From contig CAZWDL010000046.1 in NCBI GenBank assembly GCA_964632995.1, positions 1-49,094 on the forward strand: a DNA stretch of 49,094 nt, given 5' to 3'. Source of the DNA: CAZWDL01 sp964632995 (GTDB taxonomy: Bacteria; Bacteroidota; Bacteroidia; Chitinophagales; Saprospiraceae). Below, piece by piece: positions 26,912-35,735 of the stretch. The translations under genes and the position numbers were made by a program. The notes under the pieces were generated by a model that saw only the letters and a program-made list of their open reading frames with translations, was not told the DNA's origin and made no database searches. Within the stretch, counting starts at the first letter, position 1; each line of letters starts with the position of its first letter.

Positions 26912-27759
26912 TCCAGTTTGAAATATCGGAAAGCGATTTTTCGCGAAAATTATCTTCCAACTACGAACTGTCCATCCTGCATAGGATGGACAGTTTCGTA
27001 TTTATGGCGACAGACCAGCAACAACGCCTGCTGCTGCTGCGCGACTGCCGGCTTGAAACCAGTGTTGATAATCCGGGAGCCAGGGTAGAAGAGTTGCAGC
27101 GCTATATAGCGCAGGACAGTTTCCTGCGCCAATCTTTCCGAAGTATCCGAATGGGGATAGTGACCGAAAAGTACACCCTGATTCCCAATCGCTTGTTTAA
27201 CCCTCAGGAAAAAAACACCTATCTCGAGCAAATTACCAGCCTGCCCGATGACTGGCAAGCCAAATCCGATGACCTGAACGGACTGGCAGCCCAGAATGTC
27301 TACGCTTATCCCACTAAAATGCTCCAATTTGCCAGGGAGCACTTCCCGGGCAGCCGCATTTACCACATTGCCTCTGCTTTCCTGCTGGCCCATCGATCGC
27401 TGCCGGATTTGCTCAATGGCCAAAAAGTGTTTGCACACATCTGGAACCGGCAGTTTCAACTGATCTATTACGAAGGAAGCGAGCTGCAATTTGTCAACAT
27501 GTTTAGCTATCACAGCTCAAACGATTTCATCTATTACCTGATGCTGCTATTCGATCAATTTGACCTCGATCCTCAAACTGTACCCGTATATCTCAGCGGG
27601 CAGATCAACACCGATTCTGAAATCTACCGCCTCCTGACCCGTTACGTTCAAGAGGTAGCAACCATGCCGGCGCCGGCTTTCCTGAGTCTGGGAAAAGCCT
27701 TTCACGCCAACCCGGTTTACCATTATTACGACTTGTTTGCCCTGCTGCCCTGCAGCTGA
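26902..27759 (+). CDS. DUF3822 family protein, TTG start
   Basis: This 285-residue protein belongs to DUF3822, a Bacteroidota family of unknown function with an actin-like (ASKHA) flavour: N-terminal ISESDFSRKLSSNYELSI followed by DSFVFMATDQQQRLLLLRD, and later HIWNRQFQLIYYEGSELQFVN and FDLDPQTVPVYLSGQI. The start is TTG at 26902, overlapping the previous stop by 10 bases. The first ATG (residue 29) would delete the conserved N-terminal strand, so I prefer TTG with translational coupling. rsmD follows after 29 bases; DUF3822 and rsmD are neighbours in many Bacteroidota genomes (from memory). Confidence 0.85.
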   Translation: MGVIQFEISESDFSRKLSSNYELSILHRMDSFVFMATDQQQRLLLLRDCRLETSVDNPGARVEELQRYIAQDSFLRQSFRSIRMGIVTEKYTLIPNRLFNPQEKNTYLEQITSLPDDWQAKSDDLNGLAAQNVYAYPTKMLQFAREHFPGSRIYHIASAFLLAHRSLPDLLNGQKVFAHIWNRQFQLIYYEGSELQFVNMFSYHSSNDFIYYLMLLFDQFDLDPQTVPVYLSGQINTDSEIYRLLTRYVQEVATMPAPAFLSLGKAFHANPVYHYYDLFALLPCS

Positions 27760-27788
27760 TAAAACCCAAGAACCGAGAACCACTCAGC

Positions 27789-28349
27789 ATGCGCATCATA
27801 GGAGGAAAATTTAAAGGCCGCCGGTTCAGCCCTCCGGCGGATAAATGGCCAACCCGGCCGACGACCGACTTCGCCAAGGAAGGCCTGTTTAATATTCTGA
27901 GCAATTATTGGGACTTCTCCGAAATGCGCGTTCTCGACCTCTTTGGAGGAACCGGCAATCACAGCTACGAATTTATTTCTCGTGGCTGCCCCGATGTGAC
28001 CTACGTCGATAAGTTCGCGGCCGCCGTCTCTTTCGTTCGCCAACTCGCTAAAGAACTTGAAATTGAGGAGCAGCTGACCATAGTCAGGGGAGATGTCTTT
28101 AAATACATTTCCTATTGTAATGAGCAGTACGATTATATTTTCGCCGGCCCACCCTACGGATTGCCTGCGCTCGATCAGATTCCAGGCCTGATTTTCGAAA
28201 ACCAGTTACTGCTTCCCGGCGGGTGGTTTGTCATCGAGCACAATCCGCATCATAATTTTAAAGATCATCCCCGTTTTTTCCAGGAGCGGAGCTATGGAAA
28301 GACCTTGTTCAGCTTTTTTGAAATGCCGGCGCCGCAGGATCAGTCCTGA
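27789..28349 (+). CDS. rsmD: RsmD-like 16S rRNA (guanine-N2)-methyltransferase, altered motif IV
   Basis: RsmD methylates G966 of 16S rRNA using S-adenosylmethionine. The 186-residue sequence has the family opening MRIIGGKFKGRRF, the RPTTDFAKEGLFNIL segment and the SAM-binding motif I DLFGGTGNHSYEF (50-62). Motif IV, normally (D/N)PPY, reads GPPY at 120-123 because codon 28146-28148 is GGC; one base change would make it GAC (Asp). That residue normally positions the target amino group, so activity is uncertain. It follows DUF3822 by 29 bases. The alternative is a sequencing error at 28147. Confidence 0.9.
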   Translation: MRIIGGKFKGRRFSPPADKWPTRPTTDFAKEGLFNILSNYWDFSEMRVLDLFGGTGNHSYEFISRGCPDVTYVDKFAAAVSFVRQLAKELEIEEQLTIVRGDVFKYISYCNEQYDYIFAGPPYGLPALDQIPGLIFENQLLLPGGWFVIEHNPHHNFKDHPRFFQERSYGKTLFSFFEMPAPQDQS

Positions 28350-28422
28350 ATACGTTACTGAAACCCTTTTGCCGAAAAAGATGTATATTAAAAAGCATTT
28401 TGAATTCAGAACGATCACTTCC

Positions 28423-28857
28423 ATGAAAACCTGCTGGACCTGCCTGTTTTGCTTGCTCGCCTTCTCCGCTTTTTCTCAGGTCGACTTTACCGGTTCCTGG
28501 AAAGGCGTGCTGACCCAAAACCCGGGGGGGTACCGAAGTAATTACCAGTTCGAATTGTACCTCATTCAAAAAGGGGATAGGATCTCCGGCAGAACTTATG
28601 TAGCAGTTGATGATATTAATGCGGTGCTGGAAATTGAAGGAGAGGTGGTCGGTGAAGAAATGATCCGTTTTGAAGAAGTCCGCTTTATCAAATTCAGTGA
28701 GTTGCAAGATATGGAATGGTGCTATAAAAGCGCCCTGCTCAAACTGAAACGCTCCGAGAAAGGGTGGCGGCTGGAGGGCCCCTGGGCGGGTAAGACCTCT
28801 TTCGGTCCCTGTATTCCCGGAAAGATTTTTGTACAACGGGAAAAGCCGCAGGCTTAA
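28423..28857 (+). CDS. Small secreted protein, unknown function
   Basis: Starting at ATG 28423 it encodes 144 residues with a signal peptide (1-19, AFSAFSQ). The mature part opens with VDFTGSWKGVLTQNPGG and continues as beta strands (YQFELYLIQKGDRISGRTYV), a lipocalin-like or avidin-like beta-barrel layout by appearance only. Two cysteines remain in the mature part (MEWCYKSALL and FGPCIPG) and may pair. An upstream ATG at 28381 is possible but would place 14 residues before the signal peptide. It lies between rsmD and argS on the same strand. Confidence 0.7.
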   Translation: MKTCWTCLFCLLAFSAFSQVDFTGSWKGVLTQNPGGYRSNYQFELYLIQKGDRISGRTYVAVDDINAVLEIEGEVVGEEMIRFEEVRFIKFSELQDMEWCYKSALLKLKRSEKGWRLEGPWAGKTSFGPCIPGKIFVQREKPQA

Positions 28858-28881
28858 TCAAGATTTCTCCTCCAAATGTGA

Positions 28882-28889
28882 TAACTTTG
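28882..28889 (+). promoter_or_regulatory. -7 element for argS
   Basis: TAACTTTG matches TAnnTTTG exactly, 27 bases before the argS start codon, so the leader would be short. No clear -33 TTTG is found at the usual distance. Confidence 0.45.
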
Positions 28890-28916
28890 GCCCCTTCAGC
28901 CTAAATAGCGGCTCTT

Positions 28917-30788
28917 ATGAAAATTCCAACAGTTTCCATGAAAAATATCACAGCGATCATCAGCAGCGGGGTGGTGGAGGGAATTAAAGTGCTCTACGAT
29001 GCCGATATCACGAACGAAGAAGTAACCCTGAACAGTACGCGCAAGGAGTTTGAGGGCGATTATACCGTGGTGGTTTTTCCCTTTGCCCGTGTGGCCAGAA
29101 AAAAGCCGGAAGCCATCGGTGAGGAACTGGGAGCTTACCTCCAGGAAAACCTGGAAGAAATAACGGGCTTTAATGTCATTAAAGGTTTTCTCAATCTAAC
29201 CATCAGCAATCAATACTGGAACAAGTTCCTCTTACAGTTGAATGAAAATCCAGGTTACGGGCGGTTGCCGGATACCGGTAAAAAAGTGATGGTTGAGTTT
29301 TCCTCTCCCAATACCAACAAACCGCTCCATCTCGGACATATCCGGAATATTCTCCTGGGATGGGCAACTTCCAAAATTTACGAAGCGGCCGGCAATGAGG
29401 TAGTGCGGGTTCAGGTGGTGAACGACCGCGGCATTGCCATCTGCAAAAGTATGCTGGCCTGGCAGCTTTACGGCAACGGCGCTACGCCGGAAAGCACGGG
29501 GACCAAAGGCGATCATTTTGTAGGGAACTACTACGTCCTCTTTGAAAAGAAGTTTCAGGAGGAGTACAGGGTATGGCAGGAAACCCAGGAAGCGGAGTTT
29601 GTTTACCAGGAACGCAAAAAGAAGGACCAGTCACGCGAAGACTTTTTCAAAGCTTTTAAGCAAATCTACTTCAATGAATACAGCCAGCTGGGGCGGGAAG
29701 CCAAGCAGATGCTCCGCCAGTGGGAGGCCGGCGATCCCGGAACCGTAGAGTTGTGGGAAAAGATGAACAATTGGGTTTACAAGGGCTTTGAGAAGACCTA
29801 CGATAAGCTGGGTGTCGAGTTCGATAAGGAATACTTTGAATCAGAGACCTACCTGCTGGGAAAAGATCTCGTTGAAAAAGGTCTGCAGGAAGATGTCTTC
29901 TACCCGGAACCAGACGGCTCCGTCTGGGCTGACCTCACCGATGCCAAGCTCGATAAAAAAGTAGTGTTGCGCAGCGACGGCACTTCCGTATACATCACAC
30001 AGGACCTGGGCACGGCTCATCAGCGCTATATCGAATTTGGCGTGGATAAAATGATTTACGTGGTAGCCGATGAACAAAATTACCATTTTCAGGTGCTCTT
30101 TGAATTGCTCAAGCGCCTGGATGAGCCCTATGCTGACGGCCTCTACCATCTTTCCTACGGGATGGTCGATCTGCCTACCGGAAAGATGAAATCCCGTGAA
30201 GGAACAGTGGTCGACGCCGACGACCTGATTGCCGAGGTCATCAAAGAAGCCCGCAAAAATACCGAGGAGCGCGGGACCATCGCCGACCTGCCGCCGGAAG
30301 AGCGCGAAGAGATCATTCGCAAAATCGGGATGGCGGCGCTGAAGTTCCACATCATCAAGGTGCATCCCAAAAAACGAATGACCTTTGACCCGAAGGAGTC
30401 GGTAGACCTGCAGGGGCAAACCGGTCCTTACGTGCAAAACGCCTTTGTGCGCGTAAAGTCCGTACTGCGCAAGGCGGATCAGGGGATATCCCTGGAGCCG
30501 GCCTCGGCCTACGTCGACCTGCAGCCGGCAGAAAAAGAAATCCTGGTGCAATTGCACGAATTTCCGGAGCAGGTGCGGATGGCGGCTGAGGATTACGATC
30601 CCTCAACCATCGCCAATTATTGTTATAACCTGGCGAAAAACTACCACCGCTTTTATCACGATCATTCCATTCTGCGCGCCGAATCCGAAGAAGCGATCGC
30701 CTTTCGTCTGATGCTCAGTACGGCCATCGCGGAGGTGCTGGAGAAAGGAATGGCTTTACTTGGCATCGAGATGCCCGATAAAATGTGA
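28917..30788 (+). CDS. argS: Arginine--tRNA ligase
   Basis: This class I synthetase charges tRNA-Arg. The 623 residues include an N-terminal additional domain (1-115), the catalytic domain with HLGH (HIGH motif, 138-141) after EFSSPNTNKPL, the KMSKS-like KMKSREG at 423-429, and a helical anticodon-binding domain (about 500-623) beginning near GQTGPYVQNAFVRV. ATG at 28917 is taken as the start; ATG 28938 is the alternative. glnS follows 113 bases downstream in the same direction. Confidence 0.98.
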   Translation: MKIPTVSMKNITAIISSGVVEGIKVLYDADITNEEVTLNSTRKEFEGDYTVVVFPFARVARKKPEAIGEELGAYLQENLEEITGFNVIKGFLNLTISNQYWNKFLLQLNENPGYGRLPDTGKKVMVEFSSPNTNKPLHLGHIRNILLGWATSKIYEAAGNEVVRVQVVNDRGIAICKSMLAWQLYGNGATPESTGTKGDHFVGNYYVLFEKKFQEEYRVWQETQEAEFVYQERKKKDQSREDFFKAFKQIYFNEYSQLGREAKQMLRQWEAGDPGTVELWEKMNNWVYKGFEKTYDKLGVEFDKEYFESETYLLGKDLVEKGLQEDVFYPEPDGSVWADLTDAKLDKKVVLRSDGTSVYITQDLGTAHQRYIEFGVDKMIYVVADEQNYHFQVLFELLKRLDEPYADGLYHLSYGMVDLPTGKMKSREGTVVDADDLIAEVIKEARKNTEERGTIADLPPEEREEIIRKIGMAALKFHIIKVHPKKRMTFDPKESVDLQGQTGPYVQNAFVRVKSVLRKADQGISLEPASAYVDLQPAEKEILVQLHEFPEQVRMAAEDYDPSTIANYCYNLAKNYHRFYHDHSILRAESEEAIAFRLMLSTAIAEVLEKGMALLGIEMPDKM

Positions 30789-30901
30789 GGGGCGCCATGG
30801 CTGATTTCCACAACACAATCAGCCGGAGCGGATAAACCGCAACTTTGGCAAAACCAGGATGCCCCAATACCCTATTGTCTAACACGTACAACTTGTCATA
30901 A

Positions 30902-32590
30902 ATGAGCAACGAAACCAAAGAATCCCTGAATTTCATCGAACAGATCATAGAGGAGGATCTCAAAAACGGTAAACACGGAGGCCGTGTACACACGCGTTTT
31001 CCACCGGAACCGAACGGCTACCTGCACATCGGGCATGCCAAAGCGATCGTCGTCAACTTTGGTCTGGCTCAAAAATACGGGGGGAAAACAAACCTCCGCT
31101 TTGATGACACCAATCCGACCACCGAGGATATGGAGTACGTGGAAAGTATCAAACAGGACATCCGGTGGCTAGGCTTCGACTGGGAAGACCGGGAGTTCTA
31201 CGCCTCCGATTACTTTGATCACTTGTATGACTTTGCGGTTGACCTGGTCAAAAAGGGACTGGCTTACGTCGACGACTCCTCGCCGGAGGAAATCGAAATG
31301 CAAAAGGGATCCCCCACTATGCCGGGGAAGGAAAGCCCTTATCGCGACCGCTCCGTCGAGGAAAACCTCGAGCTGCTGGAAAAGATGAAAAACGGTGAAT
31401 TCGAAGAAGGGAGCAAGGTGCTGCGGGCCAAAATTGATATGGCTTCTCCCAATATGCACATGCGTGACCCGATCATGTACCGCATCAAATTCGCCCACCA
31501 CTACCGCACTGGTGACAAGTGGTGTATTTATCCGATGTACGATTTCGCGCACGGACAGTCGGACGCCATCGAAAAGATCACCCATTCTCTCTGCTCGCTG
31601 GAGTTTATGCATCACCGGCCCCTATACAATTGGTTTATTGAAAAACTGGAAATTTTCCCCTCCCGGCAGATCGAGTTTGCCAGGATGAATGTCTCCTATA
31701 TGATTACCAGCAAGCGCCGGCTGCTCAGTCTGGTTAAAGAGAACTACGTGAATGGCTGGGACGACCCCCGCATGCCCACTATTGCCGGTATGCGGCGCCG
31801 TGGCTATCCTCCGCAGGCAATCACCAATTTTTGTGACCGGGCTGGTGTGGCCAAACGCGACAACCTCATCGAATTTGAACTGCTGGAATACAGCGTACGG
31901 GATGTTCTGAATAAAACGGCTCCCCGCGTGATGGGCGTTCTCGATCCCCTCAAAGTGGTCATCACCAACTATCCGGAGGGAAAAGTGGAAGAAATGGAGG
32001 TGGAGAACAATCCGGAGGATGAAAGCGCCGGCACCCGCACCATGCCCTTTTCCCGTGAGATATATATCGAGCGGAAAGATTTTATGATGGAGCCTCCGAA
32101 GAAATTTTTCCGCATGGCGCCCGGCCGCAACGTTCGCCTGAAAGGCGCCTATATCCTCCACTGTGAAGGCTACGAAACGGATCCCGAAACGGGGGAAGTA
32201 AGCGAAGTACATTGCACTTACTACCCGGATAGCCGCAGCGGTGAAGATACTTCAGGGGTAAAAGCTAAAGGAACACTGCATTTTGTTTCTATCGCCCAGG
32301 CCGTACCGGTAGAAGTTCGCCTCTATGACCGTCTTTTTGTCGACCCGGAACCCACCAGTCACGAGGATAAAGAGTTTCTGGAGTTTTTCAATGAAGATTC
32401 TCTGGAAGTATTGCCCCGGGCCTATGTTGAGCCCAGCCTGCTGTCGGCTCAGCCGGGGGAGCGCTTCCAGTTTATGCGCATGGGGTATTTCTGCCTGGAT
32501 CCGGATTCCACCGAGGATAAACTGATCTTTAACCGCACCGTCACGCTGCGCGACACCTGGGCTAAGATGCAGAAGAAAAAGAATAAGTAA
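30902..32590 (+). CDS. glnS: Glutamine--tRNA ligase
   Basis: GlnRS charges tRNA-Gln directly. The 562-residue protein has HIGH at 42-45 (RFPPEPNGYLHIGHAKAI, where PPEPNGYLHIGH is typical of GlnRS rather than GluRS), LRFDDTNP, and the KMSKS-type MITSKRRL at 267-274. The C-terminal half is the paired beta-barrel anticodon-binding region. CAACTTTG at 30840-30847 is one base from a -7 element. pyrR begins on the base after the glnS stop codon, so the two are translated from the same message. Confidence 0.98.
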   Translation: MSNETKESLNFIEQIIEEDLKNGKHGGRVHTRFPPEPNGYLHIGHAKAIVVNFGLAQKYGGKTNLRFDDTNPTTEDMEYVESIKQDIRWLGFDWEDREFYASDYFDHLYDFAVDLVKKGLAYVDDSSPEEIEMQKGSPTMPGKESPYRDRSVEENLELLEKMKNGEFEEGSKVLRAKIDMASPNMHMRDPIMYRIKFAHHYRTGDKWCIYPMYDFAHGQSDAIEKITHSLCSLEFMHHRPLYNWFIEKLEIFPSRQIEFARMNVSYMITSKRRLLSLVKENYVNGWDDPRMPTIAGMRRRGYPPQAITNFCDRAGVAKRDNLIEFELLEYSVRDVLNKTAPRVMGVLDPLKVVITNYPEGKVEEMEVENNPEDESAGTRTMPFSREIYIERKDFMMEPPKKFFRMAPGRNVRLKGAYILHCEGYETDPETGEVSEVHCTYYPDSRSGEDTSGVKAKGTLHFVSIAQAVPVEVRLYDRLFVDPEPTSHEDKEFLEFFNEDSLEVLPRAYVEPSLLSAQPGERFQFMRMGYFCLDPDSTEDKLIFNRTVTLRDTWAKMQKKKNK

Positions 32591-33172
32591 ATGGGTGATG
32601 GACGTCTCATTATCGGACAAGAACGGTTCGGCCTGACGGTCGAGCGTCTTTGTCATCAGCTGATCGAAGAGTATGATGACTTCAGCCGCACCTGCCTGGT
32701 GGGTATTCAGCCCCGGGGAGTACTGCTGGCCAAACGAATCCGGCAGCGCCTAAGCGAAATCCTGGATGCTCCTCCCCTCGACTTCGGCATGCTGGATATT
32801 ACTTTCTACCGCGATGATTTTCGCAAGCGTGATAAGCCATTGCGAGCCAGCGCTACGGAAATGGACTTCCTGGTGGAAGACCGGCAGGTTGTTTTGGTTG
32901 ACGATGTACTCTATACAGGCCGTACGATCAATGCCGCGCTGACTGCCCTCAACCACTATGGCCGGCCCCGCTCAGTGGAGTTGCTCGTACTGGTCGATCG
33001 GCGCTTTAACCGGCACCTGCCCGTGCAGCCCGATTTTACAGGTATTACCATCGACGCGCTCGACAAGGCCTATGTCAAAGTGGAATGGGCGGATATCGAT
33101 GGGGAGGATCGCGTGATGCTCTTCCCCAGCAAGGAGGAAGCTGTTACGGGAAAACGTAATAAACCTACTTAA
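32591..33172 (+). CDS. pyrR: PyrR-type phosphoribosyltransferase
   Basis: PyrR family proteins bind uridine nucleotides to control pyr genes by attenuation in Firmicutes and also have uracil phosphoribosyltransferase activity. The PRPP-binding motif VVLVDDVLYTGRT is at 100-112, preceded by LVGIQPRGVLLAKRI and DITFYRDD. The 193 residues include a slightly longer C-terminal tail than usual. It abuts glnS (ATG directly after TAA) and precedes pyrB by 18 bases. There is no leader in which a PyrR attenuator could act on this pair, so regulation may differ from the Bacillus model. Confidence 0.95.
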   Translation: MGDGRLIIGQERFGLTVERLCHQLIEEYDDFSRTCLVGIQPRGVLLAKRIRQRLSEILDAPPLDFGMLDITFYRDDFRKRDKPLRASATEMDFLVEDRQVVLVDDVLYTGRTINAALTALNHYGRPRSVELLVLVDRRFNRHLPVQPDFTGITIDALDKAYVKVEWADIDGEDRVMLFPSKEEAVTGKRNKPT

Positions 33173-33190
33173 TCACTCAATATCAGTCGA

Positions 33191-34126
33191 ATGGAAGAAG
33201 TGGTTCAACAACTGAGCACCCGGCATTTGCTGGGTATTAAGTATCTCACACCTGAGGATATTCGCCTTATTTTTCGCACTGCCGCCGACTTTAAAGAGGT
33301 GATCAATCGTCCGATCAAAAAGGTGCCCTCCCTGCGTGATGTCACCATCGCCAATTTGTTTTTTGAGAGCTCTACCCGAACCCGTATCTCCTTCGAACTT
33401 GCGGAAAAGCGCCTTTCGGCCGATGTCGTCAACTTTTCCGCTTCCTCTTCCTCTGTAAAAAAGGGAGAAACGCTGCTCGATACGGTCAATAATATTCTCT
33501 CAATGAAAGTCGATATGGTCGTGATGCGCCACCCGGCGCCGGGCGCGCCTCAGTTTCTCGCCAGCCATATCGAAGCTAATATTATTAACGCCGGTGACGG
33601 CACGCATGAACATCCAACGCAGGCGTTGCTCGATGCCTACTCCATGCAGGAACAGGTCGGAGATCTGGCGGGAAAAAAAGTAGCTATTTTCGGTGATATC
33701 CTCCACTCGCGCGTGGCCCTGAGCAATATCTTTTGCCTGAAAAAGCTCGGCGCTGAAGTGACGGTCTGCGGGCCGCCTACCCTCATTCCTAAATATATCG
33801 GACACTTGGGGGTGCAGGTAGAACACGACGTACGCCGAACCCTGCAGTGGTGCGATATTGCCAATATCCTGCGTATTCAGCTGGAGCGCCAGGATATCAA
33901 ATACTTCCCCTCGCTAAGAGAATACAGCCAGTATTTTGGCATCAACCGCCGCCTGCTGGAAAGCCTTGACCATCCTATCCTCATCATGCACCCCGGTCCC
34001 ATCAACCGGGGAGTGGAAATTACCAGCGATGTTGCTGACTCCGAACATTCCATCATCTTGCAGCAGGTGGAGAACGGCGTGGCCGTCCGGATGGCCGTGC
34101 TGTATTTGCTGGCGGCGAACAATTGA
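33191..34126 (+). CDS. pyrB: Aspartate carbamoyltransferase catalytic subunit
   Basis: PyrB joins carbamoyl phosphate and aspartate, the committed step of pyrimidine synthesis. The 311-residue chain has the carbamoyl-phosphate loop SSTRTR (60-65), SASSSSVKKGE (the 80s loop, contributed to a neighbouring subunit), HPTQ at 141-144, and the C-terminal HPGPINRGVEI. Length is typical of the unregulated or trimeric form; no pyrI follows. It is the last gene of the glnS-pyrR-pyrB run. Confidence 0.98.
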   Translation: MEEVVQQLSTRHLLGIKYLTPEDIRLIFRTAADFKEVINRPIKKVPSLRDVTIANLFFESSTRTRISFELAEKRLSADVVNFSASSSSVKKGETLLDTVNNILSMKVDMVVMRHPAPGAPQFLASHIEANIINAGDGTHEHPTQALLDAYSMQEQVGDLAGKKVAIFGDILHSRVALSNIFCLKKLGAEVTVCGPPTLIPKYIGHLGVQVEHDVRRTLQWCDIANILRIQLERQDIKYFPSLREYSQYFGINRRLLESLDHPILIMHPGPINRGVEITSDVADSEHSIILQQVENGVAVRMAVLYLLAANN

Positions 34127-34262
34127 ACGACAATTCACCTGGATTTCTAATACAAACTCGGGATATTTGCAACTTTCTGCATCGCCTCGGTGTTGGCGAG
34201 AACGGAAAGAAAAATTTTATCCCGCTGTCTGCGTTTTGATCAGTACAAATCAAAAACAAGCC

Positions 34263-35708
34263 ATGAGAATATTTTTGCTGCTCCTCCTGGGAGCGCTCGT
34301 TTCGACAGGACTCCGTGCACAGAAAACAGGCTACCAGCTTGAAGTTAGCATCGATAACTACGAGCAGGATTCCCTGTATCTGGGTTATTATTTTGGCGAC
34401 AAGCAATACCTTCGCGATACCGCGGTTGCCCAAGCCCCGGGCCAATTCGTCTTTGCAGGAGAGGAAGCCCTGCCGGCCGGTATGTATCTCGTCGTTATGG
34501 CGCCCAATAACGATTTTTTTCAGCTGCTGGTGACGGAAGAAGAACAGCAATTCGCCGTTCGCACCAACCGTGAAGACCCCGTAGCGAGTATGAAGGTCGA
34601 AGGAGCTTCTGATAATCAGCTGTTTTACGATTACCTGCATTTTCTGAATAAAAATCGCCCCCTCGCTGCACAAATCAACCAGCAGCTGAGCCAGGTGGCA
34701 GCAGGCAGTGAACAACAGGCTGCCTTGCAGAAACAATTGGAGGAGATCAATCAACAGGTGATCGGGCAGCAGCAAGAAATCGTGGCGGAGCATCCCAATA
34801 CCATGACGGCGGCTATCATCCGGGCCAACCAGAATCTGGATATGCCCGAATTCGAAGGCAACGAGGAGGAAGTGCAAAACAAACGCTGGCGCTATACCCA
34901 AAAACACTTTTTCGATAATATCGATCTGAGTGATCCCCGCCTGCTGCGCACGCCCTTTCTCTTCCAGCGCGTCGACTACTTTGTTCACAAACTGCAGGTC
35001 CAGCATCCGGATACCATCGCCCGGTCTATTGATTATGTTCTTGAAAAAATGAAGCCTGCAGAAGAAACCTTCCGGTTTTATCTGGTACACTTCCTCAACG
35101 AAGCCGCCCGTTCCAAGCTTGTGGGCATGGATGCCGTCTACGTACATCTCGTCGAAAAATACTATAAAAAGGGACTGGCTACCTGGACGGATGAAGAAAC
35201 CATGAAAAAAATCGTCGAAAATGCCGAGGTGCTGAAGCCCTTGCTCATTGGGAAAACCGCACCCAATATAAACCTGCAGAAGCGTGACGGCAGCCCTATC
35301 GCGCTGCATGAGGTCGATGCGAAATATACCGTGCTTTACTTCTGGCGCTACGACTGCAGTCACTGCAAAAAGTCGACGCCGGATATGAAGGCTTTTTACG
35401 ATAAGTTCAAAGATAAAGGGGTGGAGCTGATGGCGGTCTGTGTTAAATTCACCGATGAAATCGAGGGCTGCTGGGAATATGTCGATGAAAATGAAACTGA
35501 GGACTGGCTGCATGTCGTTGATCCTTATAATCGCTCGAAGTACTCTGCCATCTACGACATAAAATCCACTCCGCAACTTTACATACTGGACGAAGACAAG
35601 AAAATCCTCTCGAAAAAGATTGGCGCCGAACAGCTCGAAGAGGTGATGAATCAGATTATGGAGCAGGAGACTGCCGGAAGCAAGAGTGGAAAGAGCAGCA
35701 AACGCTGA
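34263..35708 (+). CDS. TlpA-like thiol-disulfide protein (DUF4369-type N-terminus)
   Basis: From ATG 34263 the 481-residue protein has a signal peptide (1-19, LRAQ), an N-terminal DUF4369-like beta domain (about 20-110), a helical middle (about 110-320, DUF5106-like) and a C-terminal thioredoxin fold (about 325-465) with active site Cys-Ser-His-Cys at 365-368 in YFWRYDCSHCKKSTPDM. The cis-proline STPQLYIL follows. It probably reduces or isomerises disulfides in envelope proteins. The open frame extends upstream into pyrB, but the signal peptide fixes the start. The tail GSKSGKSSKR is basic. Confidence 0.9.
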   Translation: MRIFLLLLLGALVSTGLRAQKTGYQLEVSIDNYEQDSLYLGYYFGDKQYLRDTAVAQAPGQFVFAGEEALPAGMYLVVMAPNNDFFQLLVTEEEQQFAVRTNREDPVASMKVEGASDNQLFYDYLHFLNKNRPLAAQINQQLSQVAAGSEQQAALQKQLEEINQQVIGQQQEIVAEHPNTMTAAIIRANQNLDMPEFEGNEEEVQNKRWRYTQKHFFDNIDLSDPRLLRTPFLFQRVDYFVHKLQVQHPDTIARSIDYVLEKMKPAEETFRFYLVHFLNEAARSKLVGMDAVYVHLVEKYYKKGLATWTDEETMKKIVENAEVLKPLLIGKTAPNINLQKRDGSPIALHEVDAKYTVLYFWRYDCSHCKKSTPDMKAFYDKFKDKGVELMAVCVKFTDEIEGCWEYVDENETEDWLHVVDPYNRSKYSAIYDIKSTPQLYILDEDKKILSKKIGAEQLEEVMNQIMEQETAGSKSGKSSKR

Positions 35709-35735
35709 TTACTAATTTTGGCAAGCTTCTAAACC

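Noticed and set aside
34053..35576. 507-codon open frame on the minus strand opposite the TlpA-like gene
   Set aside because: It is antisense to a protein with a clear signal peptide and CSHC active site, overlaps pyrB, and its translation has no recognisable motif; a frame shadow.
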